Shown here: positions 43,103-50,823 of the stretch, piece by piece
Numbering within the stretch: position 1 is the stretch's first letter
Layout of the letters: each line of letters begins with the position of its first letter
Origin: Anaerolineae bacterium
GTDB lineage: Bacteria; Chloroflexota; Anaerolineae; J036; Brachytrichaceae
Length of the DNA stretch: 64,000 nt
Assembly: GCA_947476335.1 (NCBI GenBank)
Contig: CANJQH010000005.1
Location: 1-64,000 of the forward strand
Direction of reading: 5' to 3'
The notes under the pieces: generated by a model
Told to the model about the DNA's origin: nothing
The model's input: the letters and a program-made list of their open reading frames with translations, nothing else
Databases searched by the model: none
Position numbers and translations under genes: made by a program

Positions 43103-44164
43103 TCAGCGCAATTGTGATATTGCGCAGCGAAACCCGACATCACCTGCCGATGCCGATGCATCGACTTTGATGCGGCGCGTGGTGCGCAGTTCCTCCGGCA
43201 GATTCGTGAACGAGCCGCCGCGGATCACTTTCTGATCAGCCTTCTGCGGCCCCTGTGGGTCGGTCACGTCTCCTGCGGCGTAGGTATCGGGCCGATACCA
43301 GTCCTGCACCCATTCCCAAACGTTGCCAGCTGCGTCAAACATTCCATCCACTGCACGATTACGCGCGTTGAAGCCGACGGGCGCGGTGTCGCCAACGCTC
43401 ACAGCCGCCGCATCGAAGTCCCTCCCCCACGGGTAACGCAGCGCATCCACACCCCGCGCAGCACGCTCCCACTCAGCTTCAGTAGGCAAACGCTTACCCA
43501 CCCAGCGGCAATAGGCTTCGGCGTCGTACCACGACACCCAGCGCACCGGATGATCAAAGCGCGAGCCCACAGCATCGATGCTCCAGATTTTGTTGAACGG
43601 GGAAGCATTTTCTTCAGCATTGGTTCGCCAATGCAGCGCGCGCACGAAATCGCGGAATTCGCCGACGGTCACCTCATAGCGGTCGATGACATACGTGCTC
43701 AGCATCACTCTATGTTCGGGTGCCTCATCACCACCGTCGCGGTTGCTGCCCATGACAAACACGCCGGTTGGAATCACGATCATAGAACCGGGTGGCCCGT
43801 CGCCGCCATAGATGCGCTGGTGAACGGACGTGCCAAATGGCGCACCATTCGCGCGTAGCGCAATTTCAAATTCGCCATTCTGCGTCGCCTGCCAGGCGAA
43901 GACCACCGCCCCCGTCCCACTGCGCGGCGCCGGCGATGTCGCGACCACGGCACCGTCGACAAGCAGCTCAAGCACACCACCTGGCGGCGCTGCCTCGATG
44001 CGCACAGAGTACCAGCGCCGCACACCCGCACGCTGCGCAGGAAGTTCGCCAGCGGTCGCGCGCGGCGACACAAATTCAGCCGAACCACCCGCACCGAAGG
44101 CAGGTCGCCCGTTCACCGCGAACACTACTGAGATAATCACCGTCGTCCAAAAACCAGTTCGCAT
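43103..44164 (-). CDS. Secreted FGE-sulfatase (SUMF1/EgtB) domain protein lacking the catalytic Cys pair
   Basis: 353-residue exported protein with a signal peptide (TTVIISVVFAV, about 6-23), a beta-rich linker domain (about 30-135) and a formylglycine-generating-enzyme-like C-type-lectin fold. Motifs are GVFVMGSNRDGGDEAPEHRV, YEVTVGEFRDFV, WVSWYDAEAYCRWVGKRLPTEAEWERAARG, GNVWEWVQDWY, RGGSF and GFRCA. True FGEs have Cys residues after RGGSF for copper; here that stretch is TNLPEELRTTRRI, so oxidase activity is unlikely. ATG 44164; the longer in-frame N-terminus is rejected because it overlaps the divergent gene. Confidence 0.85.
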   Translation of the reverse strand: MRTGFWTTVIISVVFAVNGRPAFGAGGSAEFVSPRATAGELPAQRAGVRRWYSVRIEAAPPGGVLELLVDGAVVATSPAPRSGTGAVVFAWQATQNGEFEIALRANGAPFGTSVHQRIYGGDGPPGSMIVIPTGVFVMGSNRDGGDEAPEHRVMLSTYVIDRYEVTVGEFRDFVRALHWRTNAEENASPFNKIWSIDAVGSRFDHPVRWVSWYDAEAYCRWVGKRLPTEAEWERAARGVDALRYPWGRDFDAAAVSVGDTAPVGFNARNRAVDGMFDAAGNVWEWVQDWYRPDTYAAGDVTDPQGPQKADQKVIRGGSFTNLPEELRTTRRIKVDASASAGDVGFRCAISQLR

Positions 44165-44188
44165 ATCGTACTTTTGTACCACAGCTCC

Positions 44189-44929
44189 ATGCCGAAGCGC
44201 CTCATGCCCACCCCTGTTCAGCTGAACAACGAAATGTTGTTGCTCGGGCTTGAAAAGACTACGCACGTGCTCACAATCGCTGAGATGCACCGCGGAGCGC
44301 TGCTGCTCGATCTCGTGCGCTGCGTGCTGATGACGCGCGACGGACACGCGACAGGCTTGCCACTGCACCACCAGGGCCGGCTATTCGTACAAAATGAGCC
44401 GGGGCGCGAACTGGCGCTCGATCTTGAAGACACAGCCGTCGCCGCAGTCCTTCACGACGCACAAAGTGTGCGCAGCCCGGCACGCCACGCCGGCCACTCG
44501 TTTTTTGCAGCGCTCACAGCGACGGCACCGCGCGCGCGCATGCGCACCATCGAACGCATCGCCGTCGGCCTGCGCCCCCTCGGCGCCGCAGCACCATGGA
44601 TCACTACCGTGCTGTGGAGCGAAGGTAAACATCTGTGCACACCCGGCTCATGGAGCGATTTTCTGGCGAACGGCGGCTGGATGATCGAGCCATTATTCAT
44701 GGAACCGCGCTCAGCGCTGCGCGGATACCAGCGCACACATGCGCTCAGCGACGCACACATGCAGCTCATCACATCCCTGCTGCAGCGCCGCCTCGAAACC
44801 ACAAATGAGTGGCTGCTGCTCGAACGCGAAGACTACGATGCACTGCTGTCATCCGGGCAGCACGGCTTCATCACAGCAAACGACCTGCTCCTGAAGTTAA
44901 AGATTCATAATCCCTACAGGCCGAGCTGA
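44189..44929 (+). CDS. Hypothetical protein, 246 residues
   Basis: Not recognised. The product is mixed alpha/beta without membrane segments or a signal peptide, basic and Leu/Ala-rich. Local patterns include [29 protein letters not shown] and [32 protein letters not shown]. Its start is only 24 bases from the divergent FGE-like start, and its end overlaps convergent ruvB by 16 bases. Third-position G+C matches neighbours, so it is probably real. A second in-frame Met at codon 6 (44204) is an alternative start. Confidence 0.6.
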   Translation: MPKRLMPTPVQLNNEMLLLGLEKTTHVLTIAEMHRGALLLDLVRCVLMTRDGHATGLPLHHQGRLFVQNEPGRELALDLEDTAVAAVLHDAQSVRSPARHAGHSFFAALTATAPRARMRTIERIAVGLRPLGAAAPWITTVLWSEGKHLCTPGSWSDFLANGGWMIEPLFMEPRSALRGYQRTHALSDAHMQLITSLLQRRLETTNEWLLLEREDYDALLSSGQHGFITANDLLLKLKIHNPYRPS

Positions 44930-45963
44930 CCCTGTTCGGTGCGTGTATACGCGAGGCCCAGGTGCGCAAAAGCGCGCGCAGTCGCCACACGGCCGCGCGG
45001 GGTGCGGTCGAGAAAGCCGAGCTGCAGAAGATACGGTTCGACGACGTCCATGATTGTGTCGCTCTCTTCGCTGATGCTGGCGGCGAGCGTCTCCAGTCCA
45101 ACCGGGCCGCCGTTGAATTTCTCGATAATCGCGCACAGCACGCGCCGGTCGATGTCATCGAGGCCGAGCGGATCCACTTCAAGCAGCGACAGTGCAGCAA
45201 CGGCGAGCGCCTGCGTCACGCGGCCGTCACCCTTCACCTGTGCGTAGTCGCGCACACGGCGCAGCAGGCGCAGTGCTACGCGCGGTGTGCCACGTGCGCG
45301 ACGCGCCACCTCGCTACGCGCGTCGTCATCGAGCGGCGTATTCAGCAGTTGCGCTGCGCGAGCGACGATCAACTCGATTGCCGCGACGGGATAGAAGTCG
45401 ACGCGCAGCTGCGCACCGAAGCGCGCACGCAGCGGCGCGGTCATCAGCGCCAAACGAGTAGTAGCCCCGACGATGGTGATCGGCGGCAGCTTCAGCCGTA
45501 CGCTGCGCGCACTTGGCCCCTTACCGATCACGATGTCGAGCGCCTGGTCTTCCATGGCCGGATATAGCACTTCTTCAACGGCACGGTTCAAACGATGAAT
45601 TTCATCGATGAACAAAATATCGCCCGCATGCAGGTTCGTGAGAATCGCAGCAAGATCGCCCGCACGCTCGATGGCAGGGCCCGATGTGACACGCACAGCC
45701 GTGCCCATTTCGTTACCGGCAATATGTGCCAGCGTCGTTTTGCCAAGGCCGGGCGGCCCATGAATCAGCACATGATCGAGCGACTCGCCTCGCGCGCGCG
45801 CAGCAGCAATCATCACCCGCAGGTTGTCGCGTACGGTGTTCTGACCAATCAGCTCGTCGAGCCGCTGCGGGCGCAGCGCACGGTCGAGCGCGCCCTCATC
45901 GCCGGACTGTTTCACGCCATCCACCGTGCGTCCGTCGGAAGCACCGCCATCCTTCACATTCAT
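44914..45963 (-). CDS. ruvB: Holliday junction branch migration helicase RuvB
   Basis: Hexameric AAA+ motor that drives branch migration with RuvA. The product has [18 protein letters not shown], Walker [14 protein letters not shown], Walker [25 protein letters not shown], sensor [19 protein letters not shown] and the C-terminal winged helix ending [17 protein letters not shown] 45963 gives 349 residues. It is preferred to an upstream in-frame start because a TATAAT -10 box lies between the two (45973-45978), only nine bases before this ATG. ruvA and ruvC are not in the window. Confidence 0.96.
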   Translation of the reverse strand: MNVKDGGASDGRTVDGVKQSGDEGALDRALRPQRLDELIGQNTVRDNLRVMIAAARARGESLDHVLIHGPPGLGKTTLAHIAGNEMGTAVRVTSGPAIERAGDLAAILTNLHAGDILFIDEIHRLNRAVEEVLYPAMEDQALDIVIGKGPSARSVRLKLPPITIVGATTRLALMTAPLRARFGAQLRVDFYPVAAIELIVARAAQLLNTPLDDDARSEVARRARGTPRVALRLLRRVRDYAQVKGDGRVTQALAVAALSLLEVDPLGLDDIDRRVLCAIIEKFNGGPVGLETLAASISEESDTIMDVVEPYLLQLGFLDRTPRGRVATARAFAHLGLAYTRTEQGQLGL

Positions 45964-45972
45964 TGCGCGCAA

Positions 45973-46000
45973 ATTATAGGACGCATGTTCTATCACCCAA
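45973..46000 (-). promoter_or_regulatory. Promoter of ruvB, predicting a leaderless message
   Basis: On the minus strand, TTGGGT (45995-46000), a 16-base spacer and TATAAT (45973-45978) precede the ruvB ATG at 45963 by nine bases. Transcription would start within about three bases of the start codon, and no SD is present. Confidence 0.65.
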
Positions 46001-46200
46001 GCCATGCCTAAGCCATGGGACGCAGCCGCCGTTGCGCGCGCTCATTTTCTTCCGTCGAAATAGCACCGAAGGCGCGACGCAGCCCCAGCCCAGACCATCG
46101 GTCTGGGTGACGGCCCGCGCCATCTCGTGAAATTTGCCCACAACGGCGGACGCACCCGTTACAAACAAACAGTAATTCACCACCGCGTAAAATTCCCTCC

Positions 46201-46794
46201 ATGCCTCTGCTCATCGACGGCCACAACCTCATCGGCCAATCCCCGGATCTCAAACTCAGCGATCCGAATGACGAGGCGAAACTGATTCACCGCCTGAAGC
46301 AGTATGCGATCAAAGTGGACAAACAAATCACGGTGATTTTTGACAACGGCAAACATGCCGACTTCGCACAGCTGTGGGATTCGCATGAGCAGCACGGCAA
46401 GGTCAATGCACGCTGGGCGCCGTCGGGACGGATCGCCGACGACGTCATTCGCGATATCGTCGGCGGCACAAAAGACCGTCGCGGCCTGATGGTAATCACC
46501 TCAGACGGCGCAGTCGCCAGCTTCGTGCGCGCATGCGGCGTGCGCGTCCAGTCATCGGCCGAATTTGTAAAGGAATTACAGAAAGTGCTCGGCGAGAAAA
46601 ATCAGCCCATAGCAAAACCCGCCAACAGCAGCACAAGCGAAATCGACGAATGGCTGAAAGTATTCAAGGAACCAGCTACATCCCGCATCGAGCCGCTGCC
46701 ATTCAAGGATCCGATCAGTGAAGTAGAGAAAAAGCGCCTGCGCCGCATGGAACAGCTGCGCAAGCAAACTCGCGGCGGCGGACGGCTGTCATGA
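46201..46794 (+). CDS. NYN/YacP-like (Rae1-type) ribonuclease domain protein
   Basis: 197-residue PIN-like NYN nuclease fold: the first-strand LLIDGHNLIG with the metal Asp, VIFDNGKHADF, ADDVIRDIVGGTKDRRGLMVITSDGAVASFVRACGVRVQSSAEF. A charged helical tail follows (EVEKKRLRRMEQLRKQTRGGGRL). Bacillus Rae1/YacP cleaves mRNA on the ribosome; whether this one does is inference. TAAAAT (46188-46193) lies seven bases before the ATG, indicating a leaderless start. The TGA overlaps the next start (ATGA). Confidence 0.85.
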   Translation: MPLLIDGHNLIGQSPDLKLSDPNDEAKLIHRLKQYAIKVDKQITVIFDNGKHADFAQLWDSHEQHGKVNARWAPSGRIADDVIRDIVGGTKDRRGLMVITSDGAVASFVRACGVRVQSSAEFVKELQKVLGEKNQPIAKPANSSTSEIDEWLKVFKEPATSRIEPLPFKDPISEVEKKRLRRMEQLRKQTRGGGRLS

Positions 46795-47528
46795 CGAACG
46801 CCAGCCTACTCATCGCCGTCGGTGCAGCAATTTTTTTCGGCGCACTCATCCAGTCCACCGTCGGTTTCGGCAGCGCGCTGATCGCGATGCCGCTGCTCAC
46901 GCGGCTGCTCGGCCTGCACGAGGCGACGGCGCTGTTCGGCGTCATCAGCATGGCGATGAGCGTTGTCTTGCTCGCGCTGGGCCATCGAAGGCTCGATTTG
47001 CGTGAATCATGGCAGCTCAACGTGGCAGCAATCCTCGGCGTGCCCGTCGGGCTCTGGGTGCTGCAAGTGGCACCAGAATCGTTCGTGCTGCACGGCCTGG
47101 GCGCATTGCTGCTGATTTACGGCGGCGGCGGACTGTGGCTGAGCCGCAGCGGGAAACGCATCGTCCTGAGCGCACCACAATGGCTGGCGTGGCCGATGGG
47201 CTTCATCTCCGGCATCCTCGGCGGCGCTTACAACACCAACGGCCCGCCGCTCGTCGTGTACGGCACACTGCGGCGCTGGGAACCGGAGAAGTTTCGCGTC
47301 ACGCTGCAAACAGTATTTTTCACATCGAGCATCGCCATCGCACTCGGCCATGCCAGCGCCGGCTTCTGGCACAGCAGCACATTCGTGCAGGCGCTGCTAT
47401 GCCTGCCTTTATTGTGGCTGGCCGCACAGATCGGCCGCAGGCTCACCACACGCATCGATGCGACAACGTTCGTGCGCTGGGTCTATGCAGCACTAATCGT
47501 GCTCGGCGTATCACTGCTGGCGCGCTAA
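46791..47528 (+). CDS. TSUP (TauE/SafE) family membrane exporter
   Basis: 245-residue protein with about eight membrane segments. It has the family's duplicated start motif: FFGALIQSTVGFGSALIAMPLLTRLL in the first half and MGFISGILGGAYNTNGPPLVVY in the second. TSUP proteins export sulfite, sulfoacetate or organosulfur anions, among others; the substrate here is unknown. It is coupled to the NYN nuclease gene and overlaps the convergent oxidase-operon gene by four bases. Confidence 0.88.
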   Translation: MTNASLLIAVGAAIFFGALIQSTVGFGSALIAMPLLTRLLGLHEATALFGVISMAMSVVLLALGHRRLDLRESWQLNVAAILGVPVGLWVLQVAPESFVLHGLGALLLIYGGGGLWLSRSGKRIVLSAPQWLAWPMGFISGILGGAYNTNGPPLVVYGTLRRWEPEKFRVTLQTVFFTSSIAIALGHASAGFWHSSTFVQALLCLPLLWLAAQIGRRLTTRIDATTFVRWVYAALIVLGVSLLAR

Positions 47529-48016
47529 TTCACCCTGACAGCTATCACGGTCACATAGGTTTCATCGGGGAAGACACCCCACAGGCGCGCGCGCAGGCGA
47601 TATTCGCCGGGGCCGTCAAACAGTCGGCCGCGCACGACAAGCACATCCCTCTCCGTTTCAAAATTAAATACACGGCCATCCACCTGTGACGCAGGCGCCA
47701 CTTCAAGTGTGCCAGACACAGTACGGTTTGCACCGAGCCGCAAATCCGTCGTCTTCAGCATGACCACACCCTCCGCCCCAGCGACACCAGGAAAAGGGCT
47801 GACAGAGTAGGCGAGCTCCATATTCGCCACGCGCTGATGGCCGAAACCATCCGCGTTCAGCGGCATTTCAATGGAAGGCGCCGGCCACGGCGCAGCAGAT
47901 ATGGTCCCACGCATGCGGCTAATCGCGATACCCGCCATGACAATCACCATTCCACAGACGACGGCGATCACGATAAAACGCAAACCAAATCGCAAGCCAA
48001 GTCGATGATTCACAAG
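47525..48016 (-). CDS. Membrane-anchored hypothetical protein at the end of the oxidase operon (FixH/YtkA-like?)
   Basis: 163-residue protein with one N-terminal membrane segment (FIVIAVVCGMVIVMAGIAI, about 13-31) and a periplasmic beta-rich domain. The latter contains MLKTTDLRLGANRTVSGTLEVAPASQVDG and ends in RLWGVFPDETYVTVIAVRVN. The GTG at 48016 lies seven bases after the coxC stop; a longer in-frame ATG start would lie inside coxC. The topology and position resemble FixH/YtkA-type accessory proteins of copper oxidases, but no firm family signature is visible. Confidence 0.65.
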   Translation of the reverse strand, partial: LVNHRLGLRFGLRFIVIAVVCGMVIVMAGIAISRMRGTISAAPWPAPSIEMPLNADGFGHQRVANMELAYSVSPFPGVAGAEGVVMLKTTDLRLGANRTVSGTLEVAPASQVDGRVFNFETERDVLVVRGRLFDGPGEYRLRARLWGVFPDETYVTVIAVRVN

Positions 48017-48023
48017 TCCCGTC

Positions 48024-48599
48024 TCACAACACGTACAGCACGGTAAACACCGCCAGCCACACAGCAACGATGAAGTACCAGTACATCACTGTCGCATCAA
48101 CGAGCAGGCGTCGCCGCGCGTTCAGCTGATGCATCGACGCACGGACAAGCACGATCAACATCAGTACGACGCCGACAAAGACGCGCACCGCGTGAAAAAA
48201 CAAGAGAAAGAGGAAGAGCGAGCCGTAGCTGCTGCCCTGTGCAATGTACGCCAGCTCACGAAATTCCTGCGTCTGCACCGCCATAAAAACCACGGCGCAT
48301 ACGACGGAGGCGGCCATCCAAAATACCAGACCTCGCTGGTCGTCACGCCCGATGCTGCGCGACGCAAGCCACATGGTGACAGCGCTGATCAGCGTCAACG
48401 CCGTATTCAACACAGCCGGCGCAAGCAACGGGCGCGCAACGCCATCCGGCGGCCACGCCGAGTTTGACGTAACGCCGAGGTAATACCACGCGAAAAACAA
48501 CGCAGCGAAAAACATCGTCTCGGAGACGATGAACAGGCGCACACCGATGCGACCGGTGCGCCGCCGCTGCTCGATCGCGAATTGAGCCGAACTCAGCAC
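48024..48599 (-). CDS. ctaE: Cytochrome c oxidase subunit III
   Basis: 191-residue subunit with five predicted membrane segments, the short form of caa3-type enzymes lacking the first two helices. Motifs are LFIVSETMFFAALFFAWYYLG, GLVFWMAASVVCAVVFMAVQTQEF, SLFLFLLFFHAVRVFVGVVLMLI and the final YWYFIVAVWLAVFTVLYVL with the conserved W-x-x-V. The GTG at 48599 has GAGG about nine bases upstream; an ATG at 48641 is the alternative. Confidence 0.92.
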   Translation of the reverse strand: MLSSAQFAIEQRRRTGRIGVRLFIVSETMFFAALFFAWYYLGVTSNSAWPPDGVARPLLAPAVLNTALTLISAVTMWLASRSIGRDDQRGLVFWMAASVVCAVVFMAVQTQEFRELAYIAQGSSYGSLFLFLLFFHAVRVFVGVVLMLIVLVRASMHQLNARRRLLVDATVMYWYFIVAVWLAVFTVLYVL

Positions 48600-48803
48600 G
48601 TTCTTTTCCTCACGAGAATCGCACCCCAACGGAATGCGCAAAGATTTTTATGGGTAACTCAGTCCTTCCTCGATCGATCTTGTGAATCGCTGTTTCTCAT
48701 CACTAAAGCAGCCGGAGCAGCCAGGAACATCAAGAACGATAGAAATTGCAATTCACAAACAGATTTCAAAACGACAAGTCGTTTTTTCAGGCACAGCCCT
48801 GAG

Positions 48804-49034
48804 TTAATGTGCGGCGCCAGAATCCTCCACATCAGCTGCGTTGCGGACTTCGTCGTAAATCCACGTGTAAAGTCCGTATCCAGTCAGCAGTACGCCGAGC
48901 ACGATAAAAGGGACGCGAAAAATCGTCGGCGCAATCGAAAATCCCATCAGGCACATACCCGCAGCCAGCAGCAACGGCGACAGGCTCGGGGCAGGCATGT
49001 GAATGTGCTCTTCGTGTTCGTTGGTGTGATTCAT
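48804..49034 (-). CDS. Cytochrome c oxidase subunit IV-like small membrane protein
   Basis: 76-residue protein with a His-rich N-terminus (MNHTNEHEEHIHMPAPS) and two membrane segments (LSPLLLAAGMCLMGFSIA and VPFIVLGVLLTGYGLYTWIYDE). Small two-helix subunits with MPAPS-type starts occur between coxA and coxC in caa3-type operons. The ATG 49034 is used; an in-frame upstream start falls inside a palindromic element. The 204-base gap to coxC contains no recognised gene. Confidence 0.75.
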   Translation of the reverse strand: MNHTNEHEEHIHMPAPSLSPLLLAAGMCLMGFSIAPTIFRVPFIVLGVLLTGYGLYTWIYDEVRNAADVEDSGAAH

Positions 49035-49056
49035 AACAATTAAAAAATTTCCCAAT

Positions 49057-49130
49057 GCAACGACTCAGGCCAGTCCAATTTCCATCGTGTGTTTCACAGA
49101 AAATTTCGTCCTGAAGCTGAGTCGCTGTCT
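49057..49130. mobile_element. Family A palindromic MITE, decayed copy A8
   Basis: Left end GCAACGACTCAGGC and right end GCTGAGTCGCTG with a GTGTGTTTCAC core. The flanks CCCAAT/CCAAAT suggest a worn duplication. It lies inside the oxidase operon, upstream of the subunit IV gene. Confidence 0.65.
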
Positions 49131-49143
49131 CTCCAAATCCGTT

Positions 49144-49260
49144 TTAGCGCGGCATGTACGTCAGCACCCATGCCATACCGATAGCACTTCCCAAAAGGAA
49201 GACACCTAGCGCGGCGATGACGGTCCATCGCGCGCGGTTTTTCATATTTGCAGGAATCAT
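49144..49260 (-). CDS. 38-residue single-span membrane protein in the oxidase operon
   Basis: A short ORF starting at ATG 49260 encodes 38 residues: a basic N-terminus (MIPANMKNRARW), one hydrophobic helix (TVIAALGVFLLGSAIGMAWVL) and a short PR-ending tail. Position between the CtaA/CtaB fusion and subunit IV, on the same strand, suggests a small oxidase subunit or assembly factor such as the single-helix subunits of caa3/ba3 enzymes. No SD is clear, so it remains a prediction. Confidence 0.6.
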   Translation of the reverse strand: MIPANMKNRARWTVIAALGVFLLGSAIGMAWVLTYMPR

Positions 49261-49287
49261 TACTGCTCACTTTTGATCGAGCTGGGC

Positions 49288-49383
49288 CTAAGTTCCTGTC
49301 CATAAGTTTTGTCCGGCAGATTCGCCTCCCCCGCTTTGCGGGGGAGGCGAATCTGCCGCCAGAACTTTTGGCGACTCACTTAG
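49288..49383. repeat. Family C inverted-repeat element C1
   Basis: Imperfect ends starting CTAAGT on both strands flank a perfect 20-bp stem (49315-49334 with 49338-49357, loop TTT). The right end CAGAACTTTTGGC...ACTTAG recurs at 50800-50823. The TAA stop of the CtaA/CtaB gene lies in this end. Confidence 0.8.
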
Positions 49384-50720
49384 ATCAGCACAAGACGGTC
49401 AATCATCATCACGACGAACAGCAGCGCCAGGTACAACAGCGAATAGCCATAGAGTCCCCAGATACGCTTCGGAACCGGGTCACGCTGCGCACGCCACGCG
49501 TAATAGATAAACAGCCCTCCGAGCGCAGTCGCACCGATCAGATAGATCCAGCCCATCACGCCAAGCGGCACGAGCGCGAGTGAAATCGCGAACATGCCCA
49601 CAGAGTAGATCACAATCTGGCGCGACGTTTCTACATCGCCTGCGACAACCGGCAACATCGGCACGCCAGCTGCAGCGTAGTCGCGTTTTTTCATCAGCGC
49701 CAGCGCCCAGAAATGCGGCGGCGTCCAGTAGAACACGATCAGGAAAAGCAGCATCGCCGCCCACGTGATCGAGCCGCTGCCGGCTGCCCAGCCGATCATC
49801 GGTGGAATCGCGCCGGCGCCGCCGCCGATGACGATGTTCTGCCAGGTGCTGCGCTTGAGCCAGTGCGTGTAGATCACCGTGTAGTAGACGAAGCCGATCA
49901 CGGCCAGCGCCGCCGCCGCAATGTTCACAAACAACACGAAAATCAACAGCGACAACGCAAACATCGTCAATCCAAAGACCAGCGCCCGCCGCGGCGTCAC
50001 ACGCCCGCTTGGAATCGGCCGCAGTTTCGTGCGACCCATCTTGTCATCAATGTCGCTGTCGTACCACATGTTCACCGCATTCGCAGCCCCGGCCATCATG
50101 TAGCCACCCAGCAGCGTCCACAGCACAAGGTACCACGGCGGCGCACCGCGCGGCGTCACAAACATGCCCGCCAGCGTGGTAAACAGCAGCAGCGAAATCA
50201 CACGCGGCTTCGTCAGCGCCACATACGCGCCGATCATTTCCTGCATCACCCGGCCCGAATCCGTGCTGCGCAGCGCCAGCGCTGCAGCGACGGACGAAGC
50301 CAGCGTCAGCACGCCCAGCAGGCCGTGCATAGTCACATCCGCAGGCGGCAGCGCCGCACGCACGAGCACAGCGCCGATCAGCACATCAGACGCAGCAAAG
50401 ACCAGCGCCAGCAGCGAATACACTCGTGCAGGCGCGGGCGCTCGAACAACCCACGACGCAGCCGCAACGGCAGCGAGCAGCACACCCACAAGCACGACCA
50501 CAGCACGATGCGCCAGATCGACCCATGCGCCGGGCGAGCCCACAAAGGCGCACATCGGCCAGCTCGCACATGCCAACGCCGCACCGAGCGGCCGCAGCAG
50601 CAGCCCGGAGACCAGCACAAGCACGACCGTGGCCGCCGTCACCGCCGCCACTCGTGGAAGAGCGCGGGCAACGAACGACGTCGGTCGACTAACGGCGATC
50701 TCGATATTCATAATATGCAA
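49380..50720 (-). CDS. ctaB: Half-size heme A synthase (CtaA-like) fused to protoheme IX farnesyltransferase (CtaB)
   Basis: 446-residue membrane protein. Residues about 20-155 form four helices like one half of CtaA: the CASWPMC pair (Cys51, Cys57) in the first loop, a heme-ligand candidate His71 (LAHR) and a second His132 (MHGLL) 61 residues later. Residues about 160-446 are CtaB: VALTKPRVISLLLFTTLAG, NAVNMWYDSDIDDKMGRT with the Asp-rich motif, RPIPSGR and YTHWLKRSTWQNIVIGGGAGAIPPMIGW. The fusion would make heme O and possibly heme A for the adjacent oxidase. Confidence 0.92.
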   Translation of the reverse strand: MHIMNIEIAVSRPTSFVARALPRVAAVTAATVVLVLVSGLLLRPLGAALACASWPMCAFVGSPGAWVDLAHRAVVVLVGVLLAAVAAASWVVRAPAPARVYSLLALVFAASDVLIGAVLVRAALPPADVTMHGLLGVLTLASSVAAALALRSTDSGRVMQEMIGAYVALTKPRVISLLLFTTLAGMFVTPRGAPPWYLVLWTLLGGYMMAGAANAVNMWYDSDIDDKMGRTKLRPIPSGRVTPRRALVFGLTMFALSLLIFVLFVNIAAAALAVIGFVYYTVIYTHWLKRSTWQNIVIGGGAGAIPPMIGWAAGSGSITWAAMLLFLIVFYWTPPHFWALALMKKRDYAAAGVPMLPVVAGDVETSRQIVIYSVGMFAISLALVPLGVMGWIYLIGATALGGLFIYYAWRAQRDPVPKRIWGLYGYSLLYLALLFVVMMIDRLVLI

Positions 50721-50799
50721 AAGTGTACCCGTCCCAAATTTCCCCGTCCTTCACATGCATAAGACAAGCACAAGCGAGAGGGCCGGAAAATTCAGGCAT

Positions 50800-50823
50800 C
50801 AGAACTTTTGGCAAGGCACTCAG
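50800..50823. repeat. Solo family C end, C2
   Basis: CAGAACTTTTGGC followed by a CACTCAG end, matching the right end of C1 in 19 of 24 bases. It lies at the 3' end of coxA and supplies its TGA. No second end is found nearby. Confidence 0.75.

Noticed and set aside
46089-46107. CCCAGACC/GGTCTGGG hairpin before the NYN gene as a terminator
   Set aside because: It has no T run, and both flanking genes start away from it; left unannotated.
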